From Brevundimonas vesicularis NBRC 12165 (GTDB lineage Bacteria > Pseudomonadota > Alphaproteobacteria > Caulobacterales > Caulobacteraceae): a stretch of 64,000 bases of DNA. Below the pieces are notes generated by a model, which did not search any database, was not told where the DNA came from, and worked only from the letters and a program-made list of their open reading frames with translations. A program made the position numbers and the translations under genes. The number at the start of each line of letters is the position of its first letter. The stretch's first letter is position 1. The stretch spans positions 26,612 through 90,611 of the forward strand of contig NZ_BCWM01000016.1 of the NCBI RefSeq assembly GCF_001592205.1, given 5' to 3'. Positions 38,622 through 48,211 of the stretch are shown piece by piece.

Positions 38622-39712
38622 TGCGTCGGCTGACCTTCAGGCAATGGGTCGGATATGCAGGCTTCGCCGCCGTCTTCGTGCTGACGGCCGCCGTTGCGGT
38701 GTGGAGCGGCGACATTCTGAGGGCAGGGTTGGACCCGCAGGTGCCCTTCCAGACCTACAAGCCGCCGCCCGCCCCCGACTATCGAAAGACATCCTCCTGG
38801 GCGCTGGTTGATCAGGGCACACTCAACCAGGCGGCGGTCTTCTTCGTCATGCCGACCACCTTTGACGGCGGGGCCGAGTGGAATGGGCCGATCGACGATG
38901 CGCGGGCCAACGCCTATATGCGGCGCGTCGTGCTGCCGAATTATGCGTCGCCCTTCGCCCGAGAAGGCCGGGTCAGCGCGCCGCTGTACCGCCAGGCCAG
39001 CCTTTACACCCGGCTGACCTTACGCGATGACGCGCGCGAGGCGCGTGCCTTCGCTTATGAGGACGTAAAGGCCGCCTTCGAACTGTGGCTGCAACGGCAT
39101 CCCGCCGGCCCCATCGTTATCGCCGGCGTCGAACAGGGCGGAGAGCTGACAGCGCGTCTGGTTCGCGACCAACTCCGCGCCAATCCGGCGCTGAAGGACA
39201 GGCTTGTCGCCGCTTATCTGATCGAGACCTTGGTCGGGCGCGAGATGTTCCGGCAGGCGATCTCGCCCTGCGACGCCGCCGATCAAACGGGATGTATCGT
39301 GGCCTGGGCGTCGGTGCAGGACGGCGACGAAACGGGCGCGCGGCGCAAGCTGAGACGCGCTCTGGAATGGGACGATCGCGGCGATCTGGTGAACCTGTCC
39401 ACTGACCCCATCTGCGTGAATCCGGTAACGGGTGCTGCGAGCCAGCCGCGTGCCGCAGCACGTCAGCACAGCGGCGCCACCAATGCGACCGGCTTGGAAT
39501 GGGGAGCCCGACCGGCCCTGACTGGCCGGCTGATCTCCACCGAATGCCGTGGCGGTCTGTTGTGGCATAGCGCGCCGGACGCCGATTTCTTGACGGCTGG
39601 CGGCAGTTGGGCGGATCGGCGCAAGATCGTCCCCTACAATCTTTTCTACGGCGACATCGAGCGTGACGTCAGCGTGCGTCTCGCGGCCTGGCGGGCCAAG
39701 CACGGCCTTTAA
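38621..39712 (+). CDS. DUF3089 alpha/beta-hydrolase-fold protein lacking the nucleophile
   Basis: 363 aa with an N-terminal membrane anchor or signal (WVGYAGFAAVFVLTAAVAVW). The pattern LVDQGTLNQAAVFFVMPTTF, AYEDVKAAFELWL and GPIVIAGVEQGGELTARLV matches DUF3089, whose usual nucleophile elbow reads GHSQG. Here it reads GVEQG: the serine is replaced by glutamate and the histidine by valine. It is therefore probably not a serine hydrolase, unless the reaction differs. Its start overlaps the hldD stop, tying it to LPS heptose synthesis; a cell-envelope role is inferred. Confidence 0.82.
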   Translation: MRRLTFRQWVGYAGFAAVFVLTAAVAVWSGDILRAGLDPQVPFQTYKPPPAPDYRKTSSWALVDQGTLNQAAVFFVMPTTFDGGAEWNGPIDDARANAYMRRVVLPNYASPFAREGRVSAPLYRQASLYTRLTLRDDAREARAFAYEDVKAAFELWLQRHPAGPIVIAGVEQGGELTARLVRDQLRANPALKDRLVAAYLIETLVGREMFRQAISPCDAADQTGCIVAWASVQDGDETGARRKLRRALEWDDRGDLVNLSTDPICVNPVTGAASQPRAAARQHSGATNATGLEWGARPALTGRLISTECRGGLLWHSAPDADFLTAGGSWADRRKIVPYNLFYGDIERDVSVRLAAWRAKHGL

Positions 39713-39787
39713 AGCGGTCGTCCTCTCGGTTTGTCTGGCGCCGCTCGCGCGCAGCGGGTAGGCTTGCCGCGTCAGGGAGGGATCTGA

Positions 39788-40777
39788 ATGGACGTGACCA
39801 CCATCTTCGCCGGCGTCGTGCTGCTGCTGGCCATTGTGCTGTTGATCAGCGTGATCAAGATCGTGCCGCAAGGCCGTGAATTTACGGTCGAACGCTTCGG
39901 CAAGTACACCAAGACGCTGAGCCCTGGCATCGGCTTCCTGACGCCGTTCGTGGAACGCGTCGGCCGCCGCATGAACATGATGGAACAGGTGCTGGACGTG
40001 CCGACCCAGGAGGTCATCACCAAGGACAACGCCATGGTGAAGGTCGATGGCATCGTCTTCATCCAGGTGATGGATTCCGCCCGTGCCGCCTATCGCGTCG
40101 ACGATCTGCCCTATGCGATTTCGCAGCTGTGCATGACCAATCTGCGGACCGTCGTCGGTTCAATGGAACTGGATGAGGTGCTGAGCCAGCGCGACAGCAT
40201 CAACACGCGACTGCTGCATGTCATCGACGCAGCGACCGAGCCGTGGGGAGTCAAGGTCAATCGGATCGAGATCAAGGACCTGACCCCGCCGACCGACATC
40301 ACCAACGCCATGGCCCGTCAGATGAAGGCCGAGCGGGAACGTCGCGCCGTCATCACCGAGGCCGACGGCGAGAAATCCGCCGCCATCGCCCGCGCCGAGG
40401 GCGCCAAACAGGCCGCCATCCTTCAGGCCGAGGGTCGCAAGGAAGCCGCCTTCCGCGACGCCGAGGCGCGCGAGCGCGAGGCCGAAGCCGAGGCCCGCGC
40501 CACGGCCATGGTGTCGGAAGCCATCGCCCGCGGGGACGTCAACGCCATCAACTATTTCGTGGCTCAGAAATACGTCGAGGCCTTCGCGGAACTGGCGCGC
40601 AGTCCGCAGCAGCGCACCGTCATAGTGCCCGCCGAAATGGGCGCCCTGGTCGGCACGATCGCTGGCATCGGCGAGATGGTCAGCCTGGCCAAGGATCAGA
40701 ACTCGGCTGCGACGCCGCCCGTGCGACCCGCGCCGCCCCGCCGCCCCGCCGGGGGCTCCGTTCCACCCTCGGCCTGA
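39788..40777 (+). CDS. qmcA: SPFH/band-7 protein (QmcA/stomatin-like)
   Basis: 329 aa. One N-terminal membrane helix (IFAGVVLLLAIVLLISVI), then a band-7 domain (IVPQGREFTVERFGKYTKTLSPG), then a heptad-like alanine/glutamate-rich coiled coil (KAERERRAVITEADGEKS) and a proline-rich tail. Such proteins form microdomain scaffolds and modulate membrane proteases. It is paired with the NfeD gene 17 bases downstream, the usual two-gene operon. Confidence 0.93.
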   Translation: MDVTTIFAGVVLLLAIVLLISVIKIVPQGREFTVERFGKYTKTLSPGIGFLTPFVERVGRRMNMMEQVLDVPTQEVITKDNAMVKVDGIVFIQVMDSARAAYRVDDLPYAISQLCMTNLRTVVGSMELDEVLSQRDSINTRLLHVIDAATEPWGVKVNRIEIKDLTPPTDITNAMARQMKAERERRAVITEADGEKSAAIARAEGAKQAAILQAEGRKEAAFRDAEAREREAEAEARATAMVSEAIARGDVNAINYFVAQKYVEAFAELARSPQQRTVIVPAEMGALVGTIAGIGEMVSLAKDQNSAATPPVRPAPPRRPAGGSVPPSA

Positions 40778-40794
40778 TCGAAGGAGGCTGACCG

Positions 40795-41253
40795 ATGATG
40801 TCGCTTGCTGATCTCTATGTCGCCCAGCCGTTCTGGATTTGGTTGGCGATCGGGGTTCTGCTGCTGGCGGTCGAGGCGATGTTCTCGACCGAATGGCTGC
40901 TGTGGCCCGCTGTTTCAGCCGGCGTGGTCGCGGTCATGACGGCGGCGGGCGTACGCCTTGGCCTACCGGGCGAGGTCGCCGTCTTCGCGGTTCTGACCGT
41001 CATCGCCACCCTGCTGTCCCGCCGTCTGATTTCCAAAGCCAATCCCGACGGTCCCGACATCAACGACCGCGACAGCCGTCTGGTCGGCCAGCGGGCGCGG
41101 GTGGTCGAAACGTTCGTCTCGGGCCGCGGTCGCGTCTTTATCTCCGGCGCCGAATGGCCGGCGGAGATCGTGGGCGAGGCGCCGGTCGAAGGACAGGATG
41201 TCGTCGTGATTCGCGTGAACGGCTCTTTGCTGACGGTGCAATCACCCGTCTGA
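40795..41253 (+). CDS. NfeD-family membrane protein
   Basis: 152 aa with two to three membrane helices (FWIWLAIGVLLLAVEAMF and a following segment) and a C-terminal OB fold (LVGQRARVVETFVSGRGRVFISGAEWPA). NfeD short forms partner with SPFH proteins, here the preceding qmcA. Two ATG codons stand in tandem at 40795 and 40798. Confidence 0.9.
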   Translation: MMSLADLYVAQPFWIWLAIGVLLLAVEAMFSTEWLLWPAVSAGVVAVMTAAGVRLGLPGEVAVFAVLTVIATLLSRRLISKANPDGPDINDRDSRLVGQRARVVETFVSGRGRVFISGAEWPAEIVGEAPVEGQDVVVIRVNGSLLTVQSPV

Positions 41254-41283
41254 ACGCAACGGTCGCATCGGCGTTCGTCAGGC

Positions 41284-42681
41284 ATGACAGAACCCCAGAA
41301 CGCCGTCACTGACGGCTTGCCGACACCCAGGCGCTATTGGGCCATTGTGTCCATCGGCTTGGGCATCACGCTTGCCGTTCTGGATGGCGCGATCGCTAAT
41401 GTCGCCCTGCCGTCGATCGCGCAGGATTTACAGGCGTCATCGGCCGCCTCGATCTGGATCGTCAACGCTTATCAGATCGCCATCGTGGTCGCTCTTTTGC
41501 CACTGGCGTCGCTGGGCGAGATCGTCGGCTATCGGCGTGTGTCACAGGCGGGTCTGGCCGTGTTCACCCTGGCCTCCATCGCCTGTGTGTTCGCCAACTC
41601 GATCGAGACACTAAGCCTCGCCCGCGTTGTTCAGGGGTTCGGTGCAGCGGGCATCATGAGCGTCAATGGAGCCTTGGTCCGTTACACCTATCCGCAGCGA
41701 CTGCTGGGTCGTGCAGTCGGAATCAATGCGGTGATCGTTTCGCTGGCGGCGGCGGCGGGGCCGACCATCGCCAGCGCCATATTGGCTGTCGGACACTGGC
41801 GTTGGCTGTTTGCACTGAATGTGCCGATCGGCATGCTGGCGGTGTCGCTGGCGGGTTTCACCCTGCCGCACAACCGACTTCAGCCGCGAAAGCTGAATTG
41901 GGTCGGGGCTGCGCTGAACGCCGCCGCGTTTGGCCTGCTGATCACCGGCCTTCAATCGCTGGCGCATGGCGAAGCGGCCGTTTTGGGTTTCGGTCTGACA
42001 GGGGCAGGGCTGGCAGCCGGGATCTTGCTGATTCGCCACGAGCGCTCACGGACGTCGCCGCTGATCCCCCTCGACTTGCTGGCGCGACCGATGTTTACCC
42101 TGTCGGTCGCAACATCGGTCATATCCTTCACCGCTCAGATGATGGCGTTCGTCGCTTTGCCGTTCTTTCTCCAAGGAGCATTGGGGCTTACGGCGGTCCA
42201 GACCGGCTTGCTTATGACGCCTTGGCCACTGGCGACCATGATCGCAGCGCCGCTGGCCGGCCATCTGTCTGATCGCTATTCGGCGGGCGTGCTGGGCGCC
42301 ATCGGCCTTAGCCTGTTTGCTTGCGGCCTGATGGCGCTCAGTTTTCTCAATGCCGATTCAAGCCATTTCGACATCATCTGGCGCATGGCCCTTTGCGGCG
42401 CGGGCTTCGGATTTTTCCAGTCGCCCAACAATCGCGCCATGTTGTCGGAGGCCCCGAAAGATCGCGCCGGCGCAGCGGGCGGCACCCTGGGCATGGCGCG
42501 AGTCGTCGGGCAATCCCTGGGCGCCGTGGTGGTGGCTTTCCTGCTGTCGGCCGCGCCGATTAACGGCGTCGGTCACGGGTTCCAGATCGCGGCCGTCACG
42601 GCCCTGTTTGGCGCGGTGATGAGCGGATCGCGGGTCCGCCGACGTCCAGCCGAGCCGGACAAGGAGGTCGAGGCGGTCTAG
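41284..42681 (+). CDS. MFS drug-efflux-type transporter (DHA2/EmrB-like)
   Basis: 465 aa with many membrane helices. [18 protein letters not shown] and [11 protein letters not shown] are the TM1-TM2 signature of the DHA2 family, as is [21 protein letters not shown]. Substrate unknown. No regulator or membrane-fusion partner is adjacent. The 3' end overlaps rnhA by 4 bases. Confidence 0.88.
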   Translation: MTEPQNAVTDGLPTPRRYWAIVSIGLGITLAVLDGAIANVALPSIAQDLQASSAASIWIVNAYQIAIVVALLPLASLGEIVGYRRVSQAGLAVFTLASIACVFANSIETLSLARVVQGFGAAGIMSVNGALVRYTYPQRLLGRAVGINAVIVSLAAAAGPTIASAILAVGHWRWLFALNVPIGMLAVSLAGFTLPHNRLQPRKLNWVGAALNAAAFGLLITGLQSLAHGEAAVLGFGLTGAGLAAGILLIRHERSRTSPLIPLDLLARPMFTLSVATSVISFTAQMMAFVALPFFLQGALGLTAVQTGLLMTPWPLATMIAAPLAGHLSDRYSAGVLGAIGLSLFACGLMALSFLNADSSHFDIIWRMALCGAGFGFFQSPNNRAMLSEAPKDRAGAAGGTLGMARVVGQSLGAVVVAFLLSAAPINGVGHGFQIAAVTALFGAVMSGSRVRRRPAEPDKEVEAV

Positions 42682-43130
42682 CGCCGGGGGAGTTCCGCGA
42701 CACCGCGATTCGCCAGTTGGTCGGCGCGTTCGTTCAGTTCATGGCCAGCGTGACCCTTCACCCATCGCCATTTCACGTCGTGACGCAGGCGCGCGGCGTC
42801 CAGCCGCTGCCACAGGTCGGCGTTCTTGACCGGCTTCTTATCCGCGGTCAGCCAACCGCGCGCCTTCCAGCCGCGCATCCATTCGGTGATCCCCTGCATG
42901 ACGTATTTGCTGTCGGTATGCAGTTCGACCTTGCAGGGCCGTTTCAGGGCTTCAAGCGCCATGATGGCGGCCATCAGCTCCATCCGGTTGTTGGTCGTGT
43001 TGGGCTCGCCGCCCCACAACTCCTTTTCGTGACCGCCGCCGGCTTGAAGCACGGCGCCCCAGCCTCCGGGGCCCGGATTGCCCTTGCAGGCGCCGTCGGT
43101 GTGGATGATGACGTGATCGGAGGGACTCAT
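42678..43130 (-). CDS. rnhA: Ribonuclease HI
   Basis: 150 aa endonuclease that degrades RNA in RNA-DNA hybrids. [18 protein letters not shown] holds the first catalytic aspartate, NNRMELMA the glutamate and LHTDSKYV the second aspartate. [18 protein letters not shown] closes the active site. Divergent from tatA across 110 bases. Confidence 0.95.
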   Translation of the reverse strand: MSPSDHVIIHTDGACKGNPGPGGWGAVLQAGGGHEKELWGGEPNTTNNRMELMAAIMALEALKRPCKVELHTDSKYVMQGITEWMRGWKARGWLTADKKPVKNADLWQRLDAARLRHDVKWRWVKGHAGHELNERADQLANRGVAELPRR

Positions 43131-43240
43131 GGTCGCGCAGACCTACAGCCTCCCTTGGCGCGGGGCCATCACTGCGCCTATATGCGGGTCGAATAAGAGT
43201 GGATGGGATCGGATGACCGATCCCCACGAGGAGATTAGCC

Positions 43241-43459
43241 ATGGGCTCCATGAGCATCTGGCACTGGGCCATCGTCATCGTCGTCATCGCGCTGCTGTTC
43301 GGTGGCCGGGGCAAGCTGTCGGGCATCATGGGCGACGCCGCCAAGGGCATTCGCGCCTTCAAGGACGGCCTGAAGGACGAAGACAAGAAGGACGGCCCGC
43401 ACGAGGGCGTCAGTTCGCTGCCGCGCACCGAGGCGGAAAAGGAAGAGCTGAAGCGCTAG
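43241..43459 (+). CDS. tatA: Sec-independent translocase subunit TatA
   Basis: 72 aa. A single N-terminal membrane helix ([17 protein letters not shown]), the hinge [18 protein letters not shown] and a charged tail are exactly the TatA plan. AGGAG lies a few bases upstream of the ATG. First gene of tatABC, which exports folded, often cofactor-bearing proteins bearing a twin-arginine signal. Confidence 0.95.
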   Translation: MGSMSIWHWAIVIVVIALLFGGRGKLSGIMGDAAKGIRAFKDGLKDEDKKDGPHEGVSSLPRTEAEKEELKR

Positions 43460-43482
43460 TCGTCGTCTGTAAGGGCTGACGC

Positions 43483-44049
43483 ATGGGCGGGCTCGGCCCC
43501 GGTATCGGGGGTTTCGAATTAGTGGTGATCGGTCTGGTGGCCCTGCTCGTCGTGGGGCCAAAGGACCTGCCTGTCCTGATGCGTCGCGTCGGTCAGATGG
43601 TGGCCAAGGCGCGCGCCATGGCCAATGAGTTCCGATCCAGTTTCGACGAGATGGCGCGTCAGTCCGAACTGGACGACCTGCGCAAAGAGGTCGAGGCGCT
43701 GCGGACGGGGCAGGGGGCCATGTATCCCCTGGGCGCCGAGGCGGACGCCGCATTCAAGGACATAAACGCAGGACTGACCGGGCCGACTGCGGCGGCTGCC
43801 CTGCCTGCGCCCGAGCCGGAGGCGCCGGTCATGACGCCTGCGCCCGACGAATGGCCGGATACGCCGGCGGCGGTTGAGCCGGTCACGACGACGAAACCCA
43901 AGCGAACGCCCCCAAAGGCCAAGGCGGGGACAGGTGTCTCCGGATCGGCGACGGCTAAACCTCGCTCAGCCGCCAAACCGAAGACCGCCAAGACTAAGCC
44001 TGCGGCCACCAAGTCCAAGACCTCGCGCAAGAAAGCCGTTGACCTGTGA
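43483..44049 (+). CDS. tatB: Sec-independent translocase subunit TatB
   Basis: 188 aa. The N-terminal helix reads GFELVVIGLVALLVVGPKDLP, with the conserved glutamate and GP hinge of TatB. An amphipathic helix (RRVGQMVAKARAMANEF) follows and then a long basic, alanine/proline/lysine-rich tail. It forms the substrate-receptor complex with TatC. The stop overlaps the GTG of tatC. Confidence 0.95.
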   Translation: MGGLGPGIGGFELVVIGLVALLVVGPKDLPVLMRRVGQMVAKARAMANEFRSSFDEMARQSELDDLRKEVEALRTGQGAMYPLGAEADAAFKDINAGLTGPTAAAALPAPEPEAPVMTPAPDEWPDTPAAVEPVTTTKPKRTPPKAKAGTGVSGSATAKPRSAAKPKTAKTKPAATKSKTSRKKAVDL

Positions 44050-44936
44050 CGCCTTCCGATCGTGACGAGGCCGAGATCGAGGCGTCGCGCGCGCCCCTGA
44101 TGGATCACCTGATCGAGCTGCGCGGGCGGCTGCTCATCTGTGTGGTGGCTTTCTTCCTGGCCTTCATCCTCTGCTTCGCCTTCGCCAATCAGATCCAGAT
44201 TGCGCTGATCAAGCCGTATCAGGCCGCCGTGGCGATCCATGCCGCCGCCCTGTCGACCGGCGGTCACGCCAATCCGATCGAACTGATCGCGGTGATGACG
44301 GGGATCAAACCCTATCCGCCAGGGAGCGCCGCCGTTGTTCAACTGATCGCCACGGCGCCGCTGGAACAGCTCTTCACCAAGATGAAGATCGCGGCCTTTG
44401 GTGCGGCGGTCCTGACCTTCCCGGTCATGGCGTGGCAGATGTACCGGTTCGTGGCGCCGGGTCTTTATCGCAACGAGCGCGGGGCGTTTCTGCCGTTCCT
44501 GATCGCCGCGCCTGTGATGTTCTGCCTCGGCGGGGCGCTGGTCTATTATGTCATGCTGCCGTTCGTGATGCTGTTCTCGCTGAGCCAGCAGGTGGCCACC
44601 GACGGCATATCCGTGGCGCAGACGACCAAGATTTCCGACTATCTCAGCCTGGTGACCTCGCTGCTTCTCGCCTTCGGGCTTTGCTTCCAGCTTCCTGTGG
44701 TGACGACTCTTCTGGGCCTCGCAGGCCTGATCAGCTCCAAGGTCATGGCGGCCGGTCGGCGCTACGCCATCGTCGCCGTGGTCGTGGTCGCGGCGGTCGT
44801 CACGCCGCCCGATCCGATCAGCCAACTGATGCTGGCCGTGCCGCTGGTCATTCTCTACGAGATTTCAATCTGGTGCGTGCGACTGATCGAGCTGCGCCGC
44901 AAGAAGTCGGACGATCTGGAAGCCGAGATCGCTTAG
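44046..44936 (+). CDS. tatC: Sec-independent translocase subunit TatC
   Basis: 296 aa with six predicted membrane helices. MDHLIELRGRLLICVVAF is the conserved start, and YRFVAPGLYRNERGAFLPF the conserved central loop. TatC recognises the twin-arginine signal. GTG 44046 overlaps the tatB stop (GTGA). Convergent with glnA; the strong hairpin at 44985-45014 lies between them. Confidence 0.95.
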   Translation: MTPSDRDEAEIEASRAPLMDHLIELRGRLLICVVAFFLAFILCFAFANQIQIALIKPYQAAVAIHAAALSTGGHANPIELIAVMTGIKPYPPGSAAVVQLIATAPLEQLFTKMKIAAFGAAVLTFPVMAWQMYRFVAPGLYRNERGAFLPFLIAAPVMFCLGGALVYYVMLPFVMLFSLSQQVATDGISVAQTTKISDYLSLVTSLLLAFGLCFQLPVVTTLLGLAGLISSKVMAAGRRYAIVAVVVVAAVVTPPDPISQLMLAVPLVILYEISIWCVRLIELRRKKSDDLEAEIA

Positions 44937-44984
44937 CGCCATCTCGGCGTGTCGATCGCTGCTCGAAGCAGTCAAGCCACGCAA

Positions 44985-45014
44985 AAAGGGCCGGGGAGCG
45001 ATCCCCGGCCCTTT
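44985..45014 (-). terminator. Rho-independent terminator of glnA
   Basis: A perfect 13-base stem, AAAGGGCCGGGGA (44985-44997) paired with TCCCCGGCCCTTT (45002-45014), closed by the four-base loop GCGA. Read on the minus strand the stem ends in a run of five T. It lies 22 bases after the glnA stop and may also stop tatABC transcription. Confidence 0.88.
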
Positions 45015-45035
45015 GTCTTGGCTGCGATCAGGTGA

Positions 45036-46442
45036 TCAGCAGCTGTAGTACATGTCGAACTCGACCGGGTGCGGGTGCAGTTGCAGACGCATCACCTCTT
45101 CCATCTTCAGCTCGATGTAGCTGTCGATGAAGTCGTCATCCATGACGCCGCCCTTCTTGAGGAAGGCGCGGTCCTTGTCCAGGTTCTCCAGCGCTTCACG
45201 CAGCGAGCCGCAGACCTCGGGGATCGAGCCGCGCTCTTCCGGCGGCAGGTCGTAGAGGTTCTTGTCGGCGGGCGCGCCCGGATCGATACGGTTCTCGATC
45301 CCGTCCAGACCGGCCATCAGCAGGGCGACGAAGGTCAGATAGGGGTTGCCCATCGGATCGGGGAAGCGCGCTTCCAGACGCTTGGCCTTGGGCGAGGAGA
45401 CGTGCGGGATGCGGATCGAGGCCGAACGGTTGCGGGCCGAATAGGCCAGCTTCACCGGGGCTTCATAGCCGGGGACCAGACGCTTGTAGCTGTTGGTGGT
45501 CGAGTTGGCGAAGGCGTTGATGGCCTTGGCGTGCTTAATGATGCCGCCGATGTACCACAGACATTCCTGCGACAGACCAGCGTACTGGTCGCCGGCGAAC
45601 TGGGGCTTGCCGTCCTTCCAGATCGACATGTGAACGTGCATGCCCGAACCGTTGTCCGCAAACATCGGCTTGGCCATGAAGGTCGCCGACTTGCCGTAGG
45701 CGTGGGCCACATTATGGATCACGTACTTATAGAGCTGCAGGCGGTCGGCCATGGTCAGCAGGTCCGAGAACTTCAGGCCCAGTTCGTGCTGAGCCGGAGC
45801 CACCTCGTGGTGATGCTTCTCGGGCTGAAGGCCCAGATCGCGCATGACGCCCAGCATTTCGCCGCGCAGGTCCTGGCCGGAATCGACCGGATTGACGGGG
45901 AAGTAGCCGCCCTTGGGCCCAGGGCGATGACCCATATTGCCTTCGGAATACTCGGCGCCGGTGTTGGCGGGCAGCTCGGTCGAATCGTAGCTGTAGCCGG
46001 TGTCGTGCGGCTGGGTGGACCAACGCACGTCGTCGAAGATGAAGAACTCGGCTTCCGGTCCGAAGAAGACCTGGTCGCCCACGCCCGACGACTGGACGTA
46101 GGACAGCGCCTTCTTGGCCATCGAGCGGCTGTCGCGGTTGTAGGGCTCGCCGGTGTCCGGGTTCAGCACGTCGCAGAACAGGAACATCGTCTTCTGCTGA
46201 TAGAAGGGATCGATATAGGCCGTGGTCAGGTCCGGCTTCAGCAGCATGTCGGACTCGTTGATGGCTTTCCAGCCGGCGATCGACGAGCCGTCGAACATCG
46301 TGCCTTCGTTCAGGAAGTCCTCGTCGACCAGATCGACGTCGAAGGTGACGTGCTGCAGACGGCCGCGCGTGTCGGTGAAGCGGACGTCCACATATTGGAC
46401 CTCCTCATCCTTGATCTCTTTGAGGATCTTGCTGGCGCTCAT
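45036..46442 (-). CDS. glnA: Glutamine synthetase, type I
   Basis: 468 aa dodecameric enzyme that makes glutamine from glutamate and ammonia. [17 protein letters not shown] opens the protein; [23 protein letters not shown] and the RIPHVSS region are active-site stretches. NLYDLPPEE carries the tyrosine that is adenylylated in the beta-type enzyme, so activity is probably controlled by GlnE. The ATG at 46442 fits the family; a frame open to 46487 adds residues with no support. Preceded by glnB with 80 bases between. Confidence 0.97.
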   Translation of the reverse strand: MSASKILKEIKDEEVQYVDVRFTDTRGRLQHVTFDVDLVDEDFLNEGTMFDGSSIAGWKAINESDMLLKPDLTTAYIDPFYQQKTMFLFCDVLNPDTGEPYNRDSRSMAKKALSYVQSSGVGDQVFFGPEAEFFIFDDVRWSTQPHDTGYSYDSTELPANTGAEYSEGNMGHRPGPKGGYFPVNPVDSGQDLRGEMLGVMRDLGLQPEKHHHEVAPAQHELGLKFSDLLTMADRLQLYKYVIHNVAHAYGKSATFMAKPMFADNGSGMHVHMSIWKDGKPQFAGDQYAGLSQECLWYIGGIIKHAKAINAFANSTTNSYKRLVPGYEAPVKLAYSARNRSASIRIPHVSSPKAKRLEARFPDPMGNPYLTFVALLMAGLDGIENRIDPGAPADKNLYDLPPEERGSIPEVCGSLREALENLDKDRAFLKKGGVMDDDFIDSYIELKMEEVMRLQLHPHPVEFDMYYSC

Positions 46443-46522
46443 TCTCGGAAAGTCCTGTTCTTGTCGTTTGGGGAGGAGACCGGACAACGACCCGAGGGCC
46501 GAGGGCCGGGGAGGGTGATCAA

Positions 46523-46927
<405 letters not shown>

Positions 46928-46975
46928 TCAAAGCAAGCGATTTTCGCAGGCTGGCGAAGGATAATCGGAACGCGG

Positions 46976-47809
46976 ATGATAGAAACCAACGACCCGGCGA
47001 TCTGGCGCAATTTTCTGCCTTGGCCGAGCGCCGAAACGCACAAGCATGCGCGTGGACGTTTGGCGGTCGTTTCAGGAAAGGCGCATCATACGGGCGCCGC
47101 GCGGCTTGCAGCCCATGCGGGTCTCAGGATGGGGGCCGGGATCGTGCGAATCCTTTGTCCGCCAGATGCAGCGTCGGTGATCGCGCCGGCTGTGCAGGCG
47201 GTGATGTTGACGCCCTTTTCCTCACCCGAGAACTTAAGTCGAGAAGCCGCCGGTAGCGACGCCGTGGTGATCGGGCCGGCCGCAGGCCTAGACGACGCGA
47301 CGATCGCAAACATTCAGGCGCTGGGCTCGACCGGCGCCGTTTTGGTGATCGACGCGGATGGTCTGTCGGTCTTCAAAGGTCGGACTGCTGAACTGTTCGC
47401 CGTGTTGGATCGCGACGATATCCTGACGCCGCATGAAGGTGAGTTTGATCGACTTTTCCCAGGCTTGCTCGCGAAGGGGCGAGAAACGGCCGTTAAAGAT
47501 GCGGCGCGAGCGGCCCAGGCGACGATCGTTTTGAAGGGCGCCCAGACGCTGATCGCATCGCCTGATGGTCGCATCCGCCGAAATGAAAACGGTTCCCCGT
47601 GGCTGGCCACGGCCGGAACCGGCGACGTGCTGGCCGGCATGATCGGCGGATTGGCGGCGCAGCGCATGGACAGCTTCGACGCCGCCTGTGCCGCCGTCTG
47701 GCTCCATTCCGATGCCGCAGAACGCTTCGGTCCTGGACTGACCTCGGATGACCTCTACGATGTTTTGCCGAAGGCGTTGTTGGAGCAATGGAAGGCTTCG
47801 GCGACCTAG
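46976..47809 (+). CDS. nnrD: ADP-dependent (S)-NAD(P)H-hydrate dehydratase
   Basis: 277 aa member of the YjeF C-terminal/ribokinase-like family that repairs hydrated NAD(P)H. HKHARGRLAVVSG, LTPHEGEFDRLF and the hallmark TAGTGDVLAGMIGGL are present. There is no epimerase (NnrE) domain attached. The start ATG 46976 gives full length; the frame further upstream overlaps glnB antisense. Divergent from glnB. This is the last core gene before the defence-like region. Confidence 0.92.
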   Translation: MIETNDPAIWRNFLPWPSAETHKHARGRLAVVSGKAHHTGAARLAAHAGLRMGAGIVRILCPPDAASVIAPAVQAVMLTPFSSPENLSREAAGSDAVVIGPAAGLDDATIANIQALGSTGAVLVIDADGLSVFKGRTAELFAVLDRDDILTPHEGEFDRLFPGLLAKGRETAVKDAARAAQATIVLKGAQTLIASPDGRIRRNENGSPWLATAGTGDVLAGMIGGLAAQRMDSFDAACAAVWLHSDAAERFGPGLTSDDLYDVLPKALLEQWKASAT

Positions 47810-48211
47810 CTCGTCCTACCGGTCCTCATCACTATATTTCGCAGATGGCACGAGTTCGGCATCTGTTGCATGAATAACATGCTGTAGCGAATAGGATTTT
47901 CTCCGCTCCTTGCCTAGGCGGCCGTTGCGATCTCTGACCCCATTAGTGTTGCAGAGGCAGTCGCCACGGAGGTGGTTGTTCGTCCGATTTAAGGTCCCAA
48001 TCGCTTCTGTGGGTAACTCAGCGGCGTCAGTGCGTCGGCTCCTGACTCAAAAACGGACGTCCAAAAGGTCCGCTTTCAGAGCTTCATGCGGACGCAGGGG
48101 CGGGTGGACTGGGTCGCTTATGACTCCTGCAAATGCCGGAGAATCGGCTGACACTGGCAGGTCTAGAGCGGCATAGTCAGCCCTCATCCTGAAATCTGGG
48201 CGGCGAACTCC
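47810..48211. other. 402-base gap at the core/island boundary
   Basis: No convincing gene. An 88-codon open frame at 47910-48176 has no recognisable sequence or ribosome binding site. Base composition around 47820-47920 is visibly more AT-rich than the neighbouring genes. I see no tRNA, integrase site or complete insertion sequence. The short inverted repeat at 47868-47882 is listed separately. The promoter of the 1790-aa gene should lie in the right half. Confidence 0.6.
47868..47882. repeat. Short inverted repeat GCATG-AATAA-CATGC
   Basis: A 5-base perfect inverted repeat with an AT-rich spacer in the AT-rich part of the core/island gap. It could be a protein-binding site or chance; nothing further supports a role. 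Confidence 0.3.

Noticed and set aside
47910..48176. Possible 88-aa gene in the junction gap
   Set aside because: No ribosome binding site, no familiar sequence, basic low-information translation.
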